The notes beneath the pieces are model-generated. The model was not told the DNA's origin. It did not search any database and worked only from the letters and a program-made list of their open reading frames with translations. The position numbers were made by a program, and so were the translations under genes. DNA of 64,000 nt. Source: Lachnospiraceae bacterium. GTDB lineage: Bacteria > Bacillota > Clostridia > Lachnospirales > Lachnospiraceae. Where the stretch lies: positions 62,001-126,000 of the forward strand of contig SVEZ01000003.1 of the NCBI GenBank assembly GCA_015057115.1. The letters are read 5' to 3'. Within the stretch, counting starts at the first letter, position 1; the number at the start of each line of letters is the position of its first letter. Of the stretch, positions 1 through 9,698 are shown one piece after another.

Positions 1-1
1 C

Positions 2-109
2 TTAATCTGCATCATCAGCCTTCTTTTGATGAAGGCAGTGGATGGATTACAGAAGCTATGTATGCCTTGGGAAAGACAGAAGGAACGCCGTATGCGTGAT
101 AAAAGTTAA
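2..109 (+). CDS. ABC transporter permease, C-terminal end (partial)
   Basis: The frame is open from the window edge and ends with TAA at 107-109, 19 bases before the next gene. The 35 residues read a hydrophobic stretch (LICIISLLLMKAV) followed by a strongly basic tail (WERQKERRMRDKS), which is how the last membrane helix and cytoplasmic tail of SsuC/ThiX-type permeases end. The next two genes are the binding protein and ATPase of the same kind of transporter and no other permease is present, so this is inferred to be the missing permease. The fragment is too short to identify on its own. Confidence 0.55.
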   Translation, partial: LICIISLLLMKAVDGLQKLCMPWERQKERRMRDKS

Positions 110-128
110 AAGAAAGAAGGAAAATGTA

Positions 129-1148
129 ATGAGAAAAAGAATATTTGCGGTTTTAATGACCTTGGCTTTGGTTGTTTCCCTTGCAGCCTGCGGCAAAACC
201 GAAACCGGCAAGGAGAAGAATACCAATGGAGAAGAGACCAAAGAGTTAAAAGAAGTTACGTTTGTACTGGATTGGACACCGAATACCAACCACACCGGTG
301 TATATGTGGCTTTGGAAAAAGGCTACTACAAAGAAGCCGGTTTGAAGGTGAAAGTGGTTCAGCCACCGGAAGACGGAGCTGCTGTTTTGGTGGCTTCCGG
401 TGGAGCTCAGTTTGGTGTGGATTTCCAGGATTATCTGGTTCCCGCTTTTTCCGGAGACAATCAGCTTCCGGTAACAGCGGTTGCAGGTATTATTCAGCAT
501 AACACCTCCGGTATTGTATCCTTAAAGGGAAATGGCATTACCAGTCCCAAGGGTATGTGCGGCAAAAAGTATGCTACCTGGGAACTGGAAATCGAGCAGG
601 CCATGTTAAAATATCTGGTGGAAAAAGATGGCGGTAAGTTTGAAGATGTTACCTTAATTCCAAGTACCGTAACGGACGTTGCCAGTGCCCTTCAGACAAA
701 AGAAGTGGATGATGTATGGATTTACTATGCCTGGGACGGAATTGCCTTAGAACAGCAGGGAGTCGAGAATGATTTCTTCTTCTTCAAGGATTATGACGAA
801 GCTCTTGATTATTACAGCCCGGTAATCATTGCCAATAATGACTATTTAAAGGAGTGCCCGGAGGAGGCAAAGGCCTTTTTGGCAGCAACCAAGAAGGGCT
901 ATGAATTTGCCATGGAGAATCCGGAAGAAGCTGCGGACATTTTGGTAAAAGCAGCGCCGGAACTGGACAAGGACATTGTGGTAAAGAGTCAGGAATGGTT
1001 AAAGGATCAGTATCAGGCAGATGCACCAAGCTGGGGCGTAATTGACGAAAAGCGTTGGGATGCATTTTATGACTGGTTATATGACAATGGTGTGGTAAAA
1101 GAGCAGATTCCTCACGGAACCGGTTTTTCCAACGACTATATTCAATAA
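129..1148 (+). CDS. ThiY/NMT1-like substrate-binding lipoprotein of an ABC transporter
   Basis: Extracellular binding lipoprotein, probably for a thiamine pyrimidine precursor (HMP or formylaminopyrimidine). The start at 129 is preferred over upstream in-frame starts because GAAGG lies 8 bases before it and it opens a lipoprotein signal peptide (MRKRIFAVLMTLAL, lipobox LAAC with Cys21). The mature protein begins with an acidic/polar linker, then the family hallmark DWTPNTNHTGVYVAL. Length (339 aa) is normal for NMT1/THI5-like proteins. It sits between a permease end and an ATPase, as in thiXYZ operons. A TPP riboswitch would be expected upstream but would lie outside the window. Binding of another pyrimidine-like ligand cannot be excluded. 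Confidence 0.85.
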   Translation: MRKRIFAVLMTLALVVSLAACGKTETGKEKNTNGEETKELKEVTFVLDWTPNTNHTGVYVALEKGYYKEAGLKVKVVQPPEDGAAVLVASGGAQFGVDFQDYLVPAFSGDNQLPVTAVAGIIQHNTSGIVSLKGNGITSPKGMCGKKYATWELEIEQAMLKYLVEKDGGKFEDVTLIPSTVTDVASALQTKEVDDVWIYYAWDGIALEQQGVENDFFFFKDYDEALDYYSPVIIANNDYLKECPEEAKAFLAATKKGYEFAMENPEEAADILVKAAPELDKDIVVKSQEWLKDQYQADAPSWGVIDEKRWDAFYDWLYDNGVVKEQIPHGTGFSNDYIQ

Positions 1149-1159
1149 AGGACTGAAAA

Positions 1160-1897
1160 ATGGCAGTATTAGAGGCGCAGGATATTGCGCAGACGTTTGA
1201 CGGAGAAATGATAATAGAGCATGTCAATCTCACCCTCAATGAGGGTGAGATTGTATGTCTGGTAGGAAGCAGCGGCGTGGGAAAATCCACGCTGTTTCAT
1301 GTGCTGTCCGGTTTGGAGCGACCGGATGTGGGAAGAGTGTTGCTGGATGGTGAGGAGATTACGGGAAAACCCGGAAGAGTAAGTTATATGTTGCAAAAGG
1401 ATCTTCTTTTACCCCATCGCACCATTCTTAGCAATGTTTGTCTTCCCCTGTGGATTCGGGGGGAGAAGAAAAGCCAGGCGCGTGCAAAGGCATTGTCTTT
1501 ATTTGAGGAATTCGGACTTGCAGGTACGGAGAAAAAATATCCGGCCCAGCTTTCCGGCGGTATGCGCCAAAGAGCGGCACTTCTTCGAACCTATCTGTTT
1601 TCGGACCGGGTGGCGCTTTTGGACGAACCCTTTTCGGCCCTGGATGCCATTACCAAGGGTCAGATGCACACCTGGTATATGCAGGTAATGGACAAATATC
1701 GTCTGTCTACGGTGTTTGTATCTCATGACATTGATGAAGCCTTAAAGCTTTCGAACCGAATTTATGTGATGACGGGAAAACCGGGTACCATAACGGAAGA
1801 AATTGTGATTGACAGGAAGGGAATGACCCGGGAAGAATATTGTTTAAACTCTGAATTTTTGTTGAAAAAACGGCATATTTTGGATATTCTCAGCTAG
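1160..1897 (+). CDS. ABC transporter ATP-binding protein (ThiZ-like)
   Basis: Cytoplasmic ATPase that should power the transporter formed with the preceding permease and binding lipoprotein. It has Walker A (GSSGVGKST), Q-loop, signature LSGGMRQRAA, Walker B VALLDEPFSALD and H-loop FVSHDIDEAL, in the order and length (245 aa) of the nitrate/sulfonate/taurine/HMP importer family. AAAGGA ends 8 bases before the ATG, and the gene follows the binding protein by 11 bases, so they are one operon. The thiamine-precursor role rests on the ThiY-like neighbour. Confidence 0.85.
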   Translation: MAVLEAQDIAQTFDGEMIIEHVNLTLNEGEIVCLVGSSGVGKSTLFHVLSGLERPDVGRVLLDGEEITGKPGRVSYMLQKDLLLPHRTILSNVCLPLWIRGEKKSQARAKALSLFEEFGLAGTEKKYPAQLSGGMRQRAALLRTYLFSDRVALLDEPFSALDAITKGQMHTWYMQVMDKYRLSTVFVSHDIDEALKLSNRIYVMTGKPGTITEEIVIDRKGMTREEYCLNSEFLLKKRHILDILS

Positions 1898-1901
1898 GAC
1901 A

Positions 1902-1910
1902 TGATATAAT
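1902..1910 (+). promoter_or_regulatory. Extended -10 promoter for the hybrid kinase
   Basis: TGaTATAAT, a perfect extended -10 element, directly follows the stop codon of the ABC ATPase. The -35 is weak (TTGGAT at 1880-1885, 19-base spacing). It would give the kinase its own transcript. Confidence 0.5.
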
Positions 1911-1957
1911 TGCCTGAAGGGGAGGGTTGCTTTCATAGGAGTAAAGGAGGGCATGCT

Positions 1958-4423
1958 ATGCTTTCAGGAACGATGCGCCGGCATATATTTTTAATAGAAT
2001 ATGCAATTTGCCTGGTGGGTGAGGTTGCCTATGCGCAGTGGCAATTTAGCGGGAAGTATTTGCTGGAAACCATTGTGTGGGCAATTCTTTTATACTTGCC
2101 CTGTGTATATTGTTTAATAAAGAATAAGAGAATGAAAGTGAAAACGGAGGAGTGCGTTTATGTTATAACCGCGATTGTAATGGTTGTGTCTTCCGCCATT
2201 TCCTTTCATTCCTTTTTTTTCCTGCCACAGTCCTTTCTGGTAATGGCGATTTTAATTGCACCCCTGTTTCACAGGGAGAGTATGTGTCTGCAATGGCTGT
2301 TGGGCACCGGCTGCATGCTTGCAGGCGGAATCATTGCCTATTTTGACAGAAGCTGGATGAGTACCCGCCGGGAGTCCCTTTATGTTATCAGTGCCCTGGT
2401 GGCAGAATTTGCCATGGTATCCTTGTATTTTATGACGGTTGAAGCTACCAAATATCAGAAAGAATTAAAACAAAAGACGGAAGATGCTTTGGCGGCGAAC
2501 CAGAGTAAAAGTACCTTCCTTGCCAATATGAGCCACGAAATCCGTACCCCCATGAATGCCATTGTAGGTATGAGTGAGTTGCTTTTAATGGGGGAAGTGG
2601 CGGAATCCCAGCGGGAGTATCTGGATACTATCCATAATTCCGCCCGGTCTTTATTAAGCATTATTAATGATATTCTGGATTTTTCCAAAATTGATGCAGG
2701 CAAAATGGAGCTGTTTCCGGAGGAATACGAGTTGGATTCCTTCCTGCATGATGTGGAGAATGTAATTGAAACAAGATTGCGGGATAAAAGCATTGCTTTT
2801 CTGGTGGAAGTGGATCCCACACTTCCGAGAGTGCTGTATGGCGATTCGGCCCGTATTAAGCAGATTTTAATCAACGTGTTGGGAAATGCGACGAAATTTA
2901 CCAATCGTGGATTTATTCGTCTTACGGTGCGTAAAGAAGCGGAACGTCTGGATAATCTGAAATTGGTTTTTAAGGTGGAAGATAGTGGTCTGGGTATCCC
3001 GGAAGAGGATATGGAGAAACTGTTTAACGCTTTTAGCCAGGCAGATGCCAAGAGAAACAGAAATATTGAGGGTACGGGCTTAGGCCTTGCAATCAGCAAA
3101 CGTTTGGCGGAGGCTATGGGCGGAAGCGTCAATATTGAAAGCGTATATGGGGAAGGAACGAAAGTAACCATCACCATGCGTCAGGAAATCATAAGTCGAC
3201 GTCAGATTGCGGAAACAGACGGATTAGCGCCATGGAAGGTTTTAATTTGCGAACCGAACCGGTACTATCTGGAAAGTCTTATGAATATCTGTAAGAGCCT
3301 TCGAATCGAACCCCACAGTATTCGGGATCTTAAGAAATTGCAGGCTTTTACCAAACAGATGGATAAGATTACCGTGTTGTATAATTACGATCAGTATCGG
3401 GAGGAGGTTGCCTTTTACGAGAAGCAATATCCCGGTGTGCGGTTTGTAGCCATGATAAAGATGTTTGAACCGCTGCGGGAGGAAGACCGGCTGATTAAGA
3501 CCATTACCAAGCCTATCAGTGCCCCAAAGCTTATGGCGTTGCTGCAAGGCAAGGAATATCTCACCAGCACGGAACCGGTTTACGAACTGTTTTCCGCCAA
3601 GGATTTGCGAGTTTTGGTAGTAGATGATAATAAGGTTAATATCAAGGTGGCCCAGAGTATGCTTGCTACCTATCAAATCAATGCGGACGCGGTAACCAGC
3701 GGCTTCGATTGCCTGAAGAAGCTGGAAGAAGGCGAGCGTTACGATATTATTTTTATGGATCATATGATGCCGAAGATGGACGGTATTGAAACCACCGCCA
3801 TTATTCGTGCCAAGGAAAAAGAAAAGCCGGAGGAGAAACCGGCAACCATTATTGCCCTTACGGCCAACGCCATGAAGGGGGTACAGTCGCTGTTTTTGGA
3901 AAACGGTATGAACGATTACCTGTCAAAGCCGATTGAACTGCGAAGCCTGGAAGCCATTTTAAGAAAGTGGATTCCCGAGGAGAAGATGAGTTCTGTAAAA
4001 GGAAAAGAAAATACAAAAAAAGCGGATCCCGTGAAACAGGAGGAGAAGACCATGGAAAAAAGAGACGGATGGAAGTATTACAATGTGCAGGAAGGTATTG
4101 AAGCGGTAGGCGGTCTGACGGAAGTGTATTACGATATTCTGGAGACGGTAGTGGAAGAGGGCGAAGAGAAGAAAGCCCTGATCCGGAAGTTGTATGAGGA
4201 GAAGGATTACGAGAATTATATTATTGAAGTGCATGGCTTAAAGAGCGCTATGGCGGGCATTTGTCTTACCGAACTGTCCGAGTTTGCAAAGCAGCATGAG
4301 TTTGCGGGAAAAGAGAAAAATTATTCTTTTATTGACGAAAACATTGATAAACTGCTAGAATTGTACGAGGACGTGCTTCAAGAGACGAAGCAGGTTCTAA
4401 AAGCAAAAGAAACGGAAATGTGA
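1958..4423 (+). CDS. Membrane hybrid histidine kinase with pseudo-receiver, receiver and Hpt domains
   Basis: Sensor kinase with a built-in phosphorelay. The start at 1958 is chosen because AAAGGAGG lies 7 bases upstream, although the frame is open further. In order along 821 residues: about five membrane helices (1-175) with no large extracellular sensor; HisKA with [11 protein letters not shown] (phospho-His); HATPase with [12 protein letters not shown]; a receiver-like domain (about 425-545) starting WKVLICEPN that keeps the KP motif (ITKPI) but lacks the usual phospho-acceptor Asp; a true receiver with [18 protein letters not shown] and YLSKPI; and an Hpt domain with phospho-His in EVHGLKSA. 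The layout resembles BarA/ArcB-type tripartite kinases. No cognate regulator is adjacent, so the target is unknown. Confidence 0.85.
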   Translation: MLSGTMRRHIFLIEYAICLVGEVAYAQWQFSGKYLLETIVWAILLYLPCVYCLIKNKRMKVKTEECVYVITAIVMVVSSAISFHSFFFLPQSFLVMAILIAPLFHRESMCLQWLLGTGCMLAGGIIAYFDRSWMSTRRESLYVISALVAEFAMVSLYFMTVEATKYQKELKQKTEDALAANQSKSTFLANMSHEIRTPMNAIVGMSELLLMGEVAESQREYLDTIHNSARSLLSIINDILDFSKIDAGKMELFPEEYELDSFLHDVENVIETRLRDKSIAFLVEVDPTLPRVLYGDSARIKQILINVLGNATKFTNRGFIRLTVRKEAERLDNLKLVFKVEDSGLGIPEEDMEKLFNAFSQADAKRNRNIEGTGLGLAISKRLAEAMGGSVNIESVYGEGTKVTITMRQEIISRRQIAETDGLAPWKVLICEPNRYYLESLMNICKSLRIEPHSIRDLKKLQAFTKQMDKITVLYNYDQYREEVAFYEKQYPGVRFVAMIKMFEPLREEDRLIKTITKPISAPKLMALLQGKEYLTSTEPVYELFSAKDLRVLVVDDNKVNIKVAQSMLATYQINADAVTSGFDCLKKLEEGERYDIIFMDHMMPKMDGIETTAIIRAKEKEKPEEKPATIIALTANAMKGVQSLFLENGMNDYLSKPIELRSLEAILRKWIPEEKMSSVKGKENTKKADPVKQEEKTMEKRDGWKYYNVQEGIEAVGGLTEVYYDILETVVEEGEEKKALIRKLYEEKDYENYIIEVHGLKSAMAGICLTELSEFAKQHEFAGKEKNYSFIDENIDKLLELYEDVLQETKQVLKAKETEM

Positions 4424-4427
4424 GACA

Positions 4428-5168
4428 ATGAAGGAAAAATTTAGTTACTTGTGGGAGGCAGTGTACCCCATTATCATTTACGCTGTCATTGTGGTAGTTG
4501 TGCAAAAATATCTGCGTTTGTATGTCAGCGCATTAAACGGAGCGCCAATGCTTAGGCAGGCGGTTTCCCAAATCATTTGTGTGCCGCCTATGTACTATTT
4601 TTACAGTCGCGTAGGAAAAGGGCAGCGAAAGCTAAATCACCTGGCGTTGGATATTCTGATTATTGTGGTGGCGGGAATTACCCTTTCGGTAGGTTTAAAC
4701 CAGCTTATCGAAATTTCGCCCCTTAAGCAGTATTCCCTGGGATTTAAACAGATTAGCCGGAAAATATATTCCGATAAGCATTTATACCAGCTTTTGGCAG
4801 TGGGAATTTGTGCTCCGGTTTTGGAAGAGATTCTTTTCAGAGGTGTGGTTTTCGGTAATCTGAAAAAGGTATTCGGTAGCTTTTTGGCGATTCTGTTTTC
4901 ATCACTGATTTTTGGAGTGATGCATGGAAATATGGTGCAGTTTCTGTATGCAGCCCTTTTGGGTATTGCTTTTGCCTATATTTATGATAAGACAGATGTG
5001 CTGTGGACCAGCATGCTGGCTCATGCCAGCGCCAATATTTTTTCCCTGATGGCAACCTGGTACGGACTGAATCGTTTCCTGATGCAGACCCAGATGGTTA
5101 CACTGGTGGTTGGCGTCGCGGGAGTTCTTATTGGTGTTGTGGTTTTGGCCAGATGGAGACAGGTATAA
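4428..5168 (+). CDS. CPBP family intramembrane metalloprotease
   Basis: Polytopic membrane protein (246 aa) of the CPBP/Abi family, relatives of CAAX prenyl proteases. The three family motifs are present: EEILFRG (Glu-Glu and Arg), FGVMHGN (the His of motif 2) and AHASANIFS (HxxxN), which together form the metal site in membrane helices. It starts 4 bases after the kinase stop with only a weak ribosome site, so translation is probably coupled to the kinase. In Firmicutes these proteins have roles from bacteriocin immunity to processing. The substrate is unknown; the tight link to the kinase suggests a shared pathway. Confidence 0.8.
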   Translation: MKEKFSYLWEAVYPIIIYAVIVVVVQKYLRLYVSALNGAPMLRQAVSQIICVPPMYYFYSRVGKGQRKLNHLALDILIIVVAGITLSVGLNQLIEISPLKQYSLGFKQISRKIYSDKHLYQLLAVGICAPVLEEILFRGVVFGNLKKVFGSFLAILFSSLIFGVMHGNMVQFLYAALLGIAFAYIYDKTDVLWTSMLAHASANIFSLMATWYGLNRFLMQTQMVTLVVGVAGVLIGVVVLARWRQV

Positions 5169-5186
5169 AATAAAGAAAACGTGAGA

Positions 5187-5250
5187 AAAAGAGAGGAAAA
5201 ATGAGCATTTGAGAGATAATGCGAAGTTTTTCCTCTTATTCTTTTTCTTT
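5187..5250 (+). terminator. Long hairpin with T-rich tail after the CPBP protease gene
   Basis: AGAGGAAAAA (5192-5201) pairs with TTTTTCCTCT (5227-5236); an inner GCATT/AATGC pair lies in the loop and a T-rich stretch follows. It separates the kinase operon from groESL. Confidence 0.6.
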
Positions 5251-5256
5251 TGGTAG

Positions 5257-5285
5257 TTGCATATATTGATAGAAGTAACTATGAT
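5257..5285 (+). promoter_or_regulatory. groESL promoter
   Basis: TTGCAT, 17 bases, TATGAT. The predicted transcription start (about 5292) lies just before the CIRCE operator, the normal arrangement for HrcA control. Confidence 0.8.
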
Positions 5286-5296
5286 AAGACTATCGG

Positions 5297-5323
5297 TTAG
5301 CACTCATTTTAAAAGAGTGCTAA
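5297..5323 (+). promoter_or_regulatory. CIRCE operator (HrcA binding site)
   Basis: A perfect CIRCE inverted repeat, TTAGCACTC-N9-GAGTGCTAA, immediately upstream of groES. It implies heat-shock repression by HrcA, which is encoded outside the window. Confidence 0.97.
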
Positions 5324-5374
5324 TAACCAAAAATACTGAAGAGAGAAAAGAAAGAATAGATAGGAGGACTAGAC

Positions 5375-5659
5375 ATGAAATTAGTACCATTGGGTGACAG
5401 AGTTGTTTTAAAACAGTTAGTACAAGAGGAAACAACAGCCTCCGGAATCGTGCTTCCGGGACAGAATAAGGAGAAACCACAGCAGGCTGAAGTAATTGCA
5501 GTTGGCCCGGGTGGCGTAATCGACGGCAAAGAGATTAAGATGGAAGTTCAGGTTGGGGAACAGGTTATTTATTCCAAATATGCCGGAACTGAAGTAGAAG
5601 TGGATAAGGAAACATTTATCATCGTGAAACAGAGCGATATTTTAGCAATTATGAAATAG
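5375..5659 (+). CDS. groES: Co-chaperonin GroES
   Basis: Ten-kDa co-chaperonin that caps the GroEL folding chamber. The 94-residue protein shows the family's PLGDRVVLK start, the mobile-loop region (EETTASGIVLPG) that contacts GroEL, and the VGPG turn. AGGAGG lies 8 bases before the ATG, and groEL follows after 19 bases. The operon is controlled by the CIRCE site upstream. Confidence 0.98.
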   Translation: MKLVPLGDRVVLKQLVQEETTASGIVLPGQNKEKPQQAEVIAVGPGGVIDGKEIKMEVQVGEQVIYSKYAGTEVEVDKETFIIVKQSDILAIMK

Positions 5660-5663
5660 GTAA

Positions 5664-7298
<1,635 letters not shown>

Positions 7299-7314
7299 AA
7301 GAGTTAGAAAAATT

Positions 7315-7480
7315 TTGACGTAATTTAATGGCAGGTGCGTATTCCACGCTTTCCTGAGGGAGCGCTTTCGCTCGTACAAAACGTAACGGTACATAAGACT
7401 CCGTAAACGGAGCCTAAGTACCGACGTTTTGTAAAGTCCCTCCGTGAAACCGTAGAACTCGCACCTGCACTATATTACGG
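7315..7480 (+). ncRNA. Candidate highly structured RNA downstream of groEL
   Basis: No gene covers 7299-7964. Within it, 7319-7479 folds as nested pairs: CGTAAT/ATTACG (7319-7324 with 7474-7479), GCAGGTGCG/CGCACCTGC (7331-7339 with 7460-7468), CACG/CGTG, GAGGGA/TCCCTC (7356-7361 with 7437-7442), a small AGCG-CTTT-CGCT hairpin, and a long arm TACAAAACGT/ACGTTTTGTA (7375-7384 with 7424-7433) that continues as CGGTAC/GTACCG and CTCCG-TAAA-CGGAG. About 45 base pairs with internal loops are far more than chance would give, and there is no T-run to make it a terminator. The pairing would be the same on the complementary strand; plus is assumed. I do not recognise the class. Confidence 0.5.
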
Positions 7481-7485
7481 CATAG

Positions 7486-7565
7486 CTTTTGTAACGCTTC
7501 TACGAAAAGGATGAAAATAGGGCGGCGCCTGTGGATAGGAGCAAGCGCGCCCCTTCGCTGGTTCA
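7486..7565 (+). ncRNA. Additional hairpins continuing the structured region
   Basis: CTTTTGTA with TACgAAAAG (7487-7509 region) forms one hairpin, and GGGCG-g-CGC with GCG-CGCCC (about 7521-7552) forms another with a 16-base loop. They may be further domains of the RNA at 7315-7480. The stretch 7566-7800 has no gene and no strong structure that I could find. Confidence 0.35.
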
Positions 7566-7806
7566 AGGTAGATTACATCCTGTTGGAGGAATATGAGCGA
7601 GTAGTAGGTAAGAAAAAGTAGGTACAGTAGGTAGTGTTGAGAAAACACGTTTTAAAACTACATACGAGGGAGATAGAAAGCGGTTCTTCGTCTGTAAAAT
7701 GATAGAAAATAACTCCGGCGGTTACTTCTGTGAAGGAGCGGAAGCAACGAACGGCACAGTTCTTTCACTTTTTCGCATCTTGGCAGTCGGAGTCGCATTA
7801 TGCTAT

Positions 7807-7812
7807 TATAAT
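7807..7812 (+). promoter_or_regulatory. Possible -10 element for the ABC exporter operon
   Basis: A consensus TATAAT; no good -35 lies at the usual spacing (TTGGCA at 7780-7785 is 21 bases away). If used, the transcript would begin near 7820 and include the long hairpin at 7862-7929. Confidence 0.35.
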
Positions 7813-7861
7813 GTAGTGGGTATTATTTGATGCGTTATAATTATAGAAAGTGTAGTATATT

Positions 7862-7929
7862 GTGCGGTGCAGGTGTTTCGGGAGCAGGACTTTACGATGC
7901 GTTCCTGCGACGGAATGCCTGCAATGCAC
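7862..7929 (+). promoter_or_regulatory. Long imperfect hairpin in the leader of the ABC exporter operon
   Basis: Nested pairs separated by small internal loops: GTGC/GCAC, TGCAGG/CCTGCA (7868-7873 with 7918-7923), TTTCG/CGGAA, and GCAGGA/TCCTGC (7884-7889 with 7903-7908). The internal loops are nearly symmetrical (gg/at, tg/tg, gga/ga). It lies 36 bases before the exporter start. It may be a regulatory leader; no known riboswitch was recognised. Confidence 0.45.
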
Positions 7930-7964
7930 AAAATAGTAGATTTGTAAGAAAGAGAGGCGAATAC

Positions 7965-9698
7965 ATGATACGAAAAATAGCTTCGTACATCGGTGAATAC
8001 AAGAAGAATACCATCCTTGCCCCGGTTTTTATGGTGGGAGAGGTTGCCATGGACGTATTGATTCCCTATCTGATGTCCTTTTTGATTAACGATGGACTTC
8101 AGAAGGGAGATTTTCAGTTTGTACTGAAAATCGGAGTACTGATGTTGGCAATGGCGATTCTGGGATTGACTTTTGGATCTTTTTCCGGAGTCCATGCGGC
8201 AATAGCATCCACCGGTTTGGCTAAAAATTTAAGAAAGGCCATGTTTTCCAATGTACAGGGCTTTTCCTTTGAGAATATTGATCGCTTTTCATCATCCAGT
8301 TTAATCACACGACTGACAACAGACGTGAACAATGTACAGAATGCTTTTCAGATGATTATTCGAATGATGGTGCGTGCACCGTTGATGATGATTTTTGCCC
8401 TGGTAATGTCCTTTGTTTTAAATGCAAAGCTGGCTAGTATCTTCCTTATTACCATTCCGGTGATGGCGGCGGTAATGTCCTGCGTTATTTTCGGAGCTCA
8501 TAAGTATTTTAAACAGATGTTTGAAGAATATGACCATTTAAATAATGCAGTGCAGGAAAATCTTTTAAATATCCGTACCGTTAAGGCTTATGTGCGGGAA
8601 GATTACGAGATTAAGAAATTTGAGAAGATTTCCAATAAACTAGTGGATTTGTCCAAGTCTGCCGAGAAACTTATTATTTTACCTACTCCGGTTTTAACCA
8701 TGCTGGTGTTTGGTATTATTATTGCGGATGGACTTTGGGGAGGACAGCTGATTGTTGACGGATCCATGGAAATGGGAGATTTGACAACACTGTTTACCTA
8801 TGCCGTTCAGGTTATGATGAGCTTTATGATGGTTACCATGACGCTGGTTATGGTGGTTATGTCCGGCGCTTCCGCAGAGCGTATTGTAGAGGTGTTAAAT
8901 GAAGAAACCACCATTACCAATTGTGAGAATCCGGTAATGGAAGTAAAAGACGGATCCATTGTTTTTGAAAATGTAGGATTTTCCTATGGCGGCGATGACA
9001 AGCTGGTGCTGTCGGATGTGAACCTTTCCATTGCTTCGGGGGAAACCGTAGGTATCATTGGCGGAACCGGAAGCAGTAAATCCACATTGGTACAGCTCAT
9101 TCCCCGACTGTATGATGTAACCCAGGGCCGGGTGTTGGTAGGTGGAACCGACGTGAAAGAGCTGGACATGCATACCTTGCGTGATAATGTATCCATGGTT
9201 TTGCAGAAAAATGAACTCTTTAGCGGAACAATTGAAAGTAATATGCGCTGGGGTGACGAGAATGCAACGGATGAGGAGATTTTAAGGGCTTGTAAGCTGG
9301 CTCAGGCAGATGAGTTTGTCCAGACCTTCGATAATAAATATAAGACTCATATCGAGCAGGGTGGAAACAATGTTTCCGGAGGACAAAAGCAGAGGCTATG
9401 TATTGCCAGAGCTCTTTTGAAAAAACCGAAGATTTTGATTTTGGACGATTCTACCAGTGCGGTAGATATGCGTACAGATGCCCTGATTAGAGAAGCTTTT
9501 GCAAAAGAAATTCCAAATACCACCAAGCTGATTATTGCACAGCGTATTTCTTCCGTCCAGGATGCGGACAAGATTATTGTACTGGATGAAGGAAAAGTAG
9601 TAGGTGTTGGAAAACATCAGGAATTATATGAGAATAATAAGATTTACAGGGAAGTATATGATTCTCAGGTGAAAGGAGGGGATGACGATGCCGCCTAG
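7965..9698 (+). CDS. Heterodimeric ABC exporter subunit with degenerate ATP site
   Basis: Half-transporter (six-helix membrane domain plus C-terminal ATPase, 577 aa) that pairs with the next gene. The start at 7965 is chosen for the GAGAGG site 7 bases upstream; the frame is open 46 codons further up but lacks a ribosome site. The ATPase is altered at catalytic positions: Walker A reads GGTGSSKST (Ser for the second conserved Gly), Walker B LILDDSTSAVD has Asp where the catalytic Glu belongs, and the H-loop reads IAQR in place of IAHR. The signature VSGGQKQR is intact. These changes are typical of the degenerate half of BmrCD/LmrCD/TM287-288-type drug exporters. The substrate is unknown. Confidence 0.88.
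   Translation: MIRKIASYIGEYKKNTILAPVFMVGEVAMDVLIPYLMSFLINDGLQKGDFQFVLKIGVLMLAMAILGLTFGSFSGVHAAIASTGLAKNLRKAMFSNVQGFSFENIDRFSSSSLITRLTTDVNNVQNAFQMIIRMMVRAPLMMIFALVMSFVLNAKLASIFLITIPVMAAVMSCVIFGAHKYFKQMFEEYDHLNNAVQENLLNIRTVKAYVREDYEIKKFEKISNKLVDLSKSAEKLIILPTPVLTMLVFGIIIADGLWGGQLIVDGSMEMGDLTTLFTYAVQVMMSFMMVTMTLVMVVMSGASAERIVEVLNEETTITNCENPVMEVKDGSIVFENVGFSYGGDDKLVLSDVNLSIASGETVGIIGGTGSSKSTLVQLIPRLYDVTQGRVLVGGTDVKELDMHTLRDNVSMVLQKNELFSGTIESNMRWGDENATDEEILRACKLAQADEFVQTFDNKYKTHIEQGGNNVSGGQKQRLCIARALLKKPKILILDDSTSAVDMRTDALIREAFAKEIPNTTKLIIAQRISSVQDADKIIVLDEGKVVGVGKHQELYENNKIYREVYDSQVKGGDDDAA

Noticed and set aside
2455-3177. 240-codon minus-strand frame in the hybrid kinase
   Set aside because: It is a shadow of the HisKA/HATPase coding region with no start site or known motif.
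7315-7480. tmRNA, RNase P RNA or 6S RNA
   Set aside because: None of their conserved sequences (alanyl-tRNA-like ends, the RNase P core, 6S bubble layout) could be found.
7827-7964. 46-codon N-terminal extension of the ABC exporter
   Set aside because: The frame is open but has no ribosome site, covers the leader hairpin and does not resemble the family; ATG 7965 has a good site.
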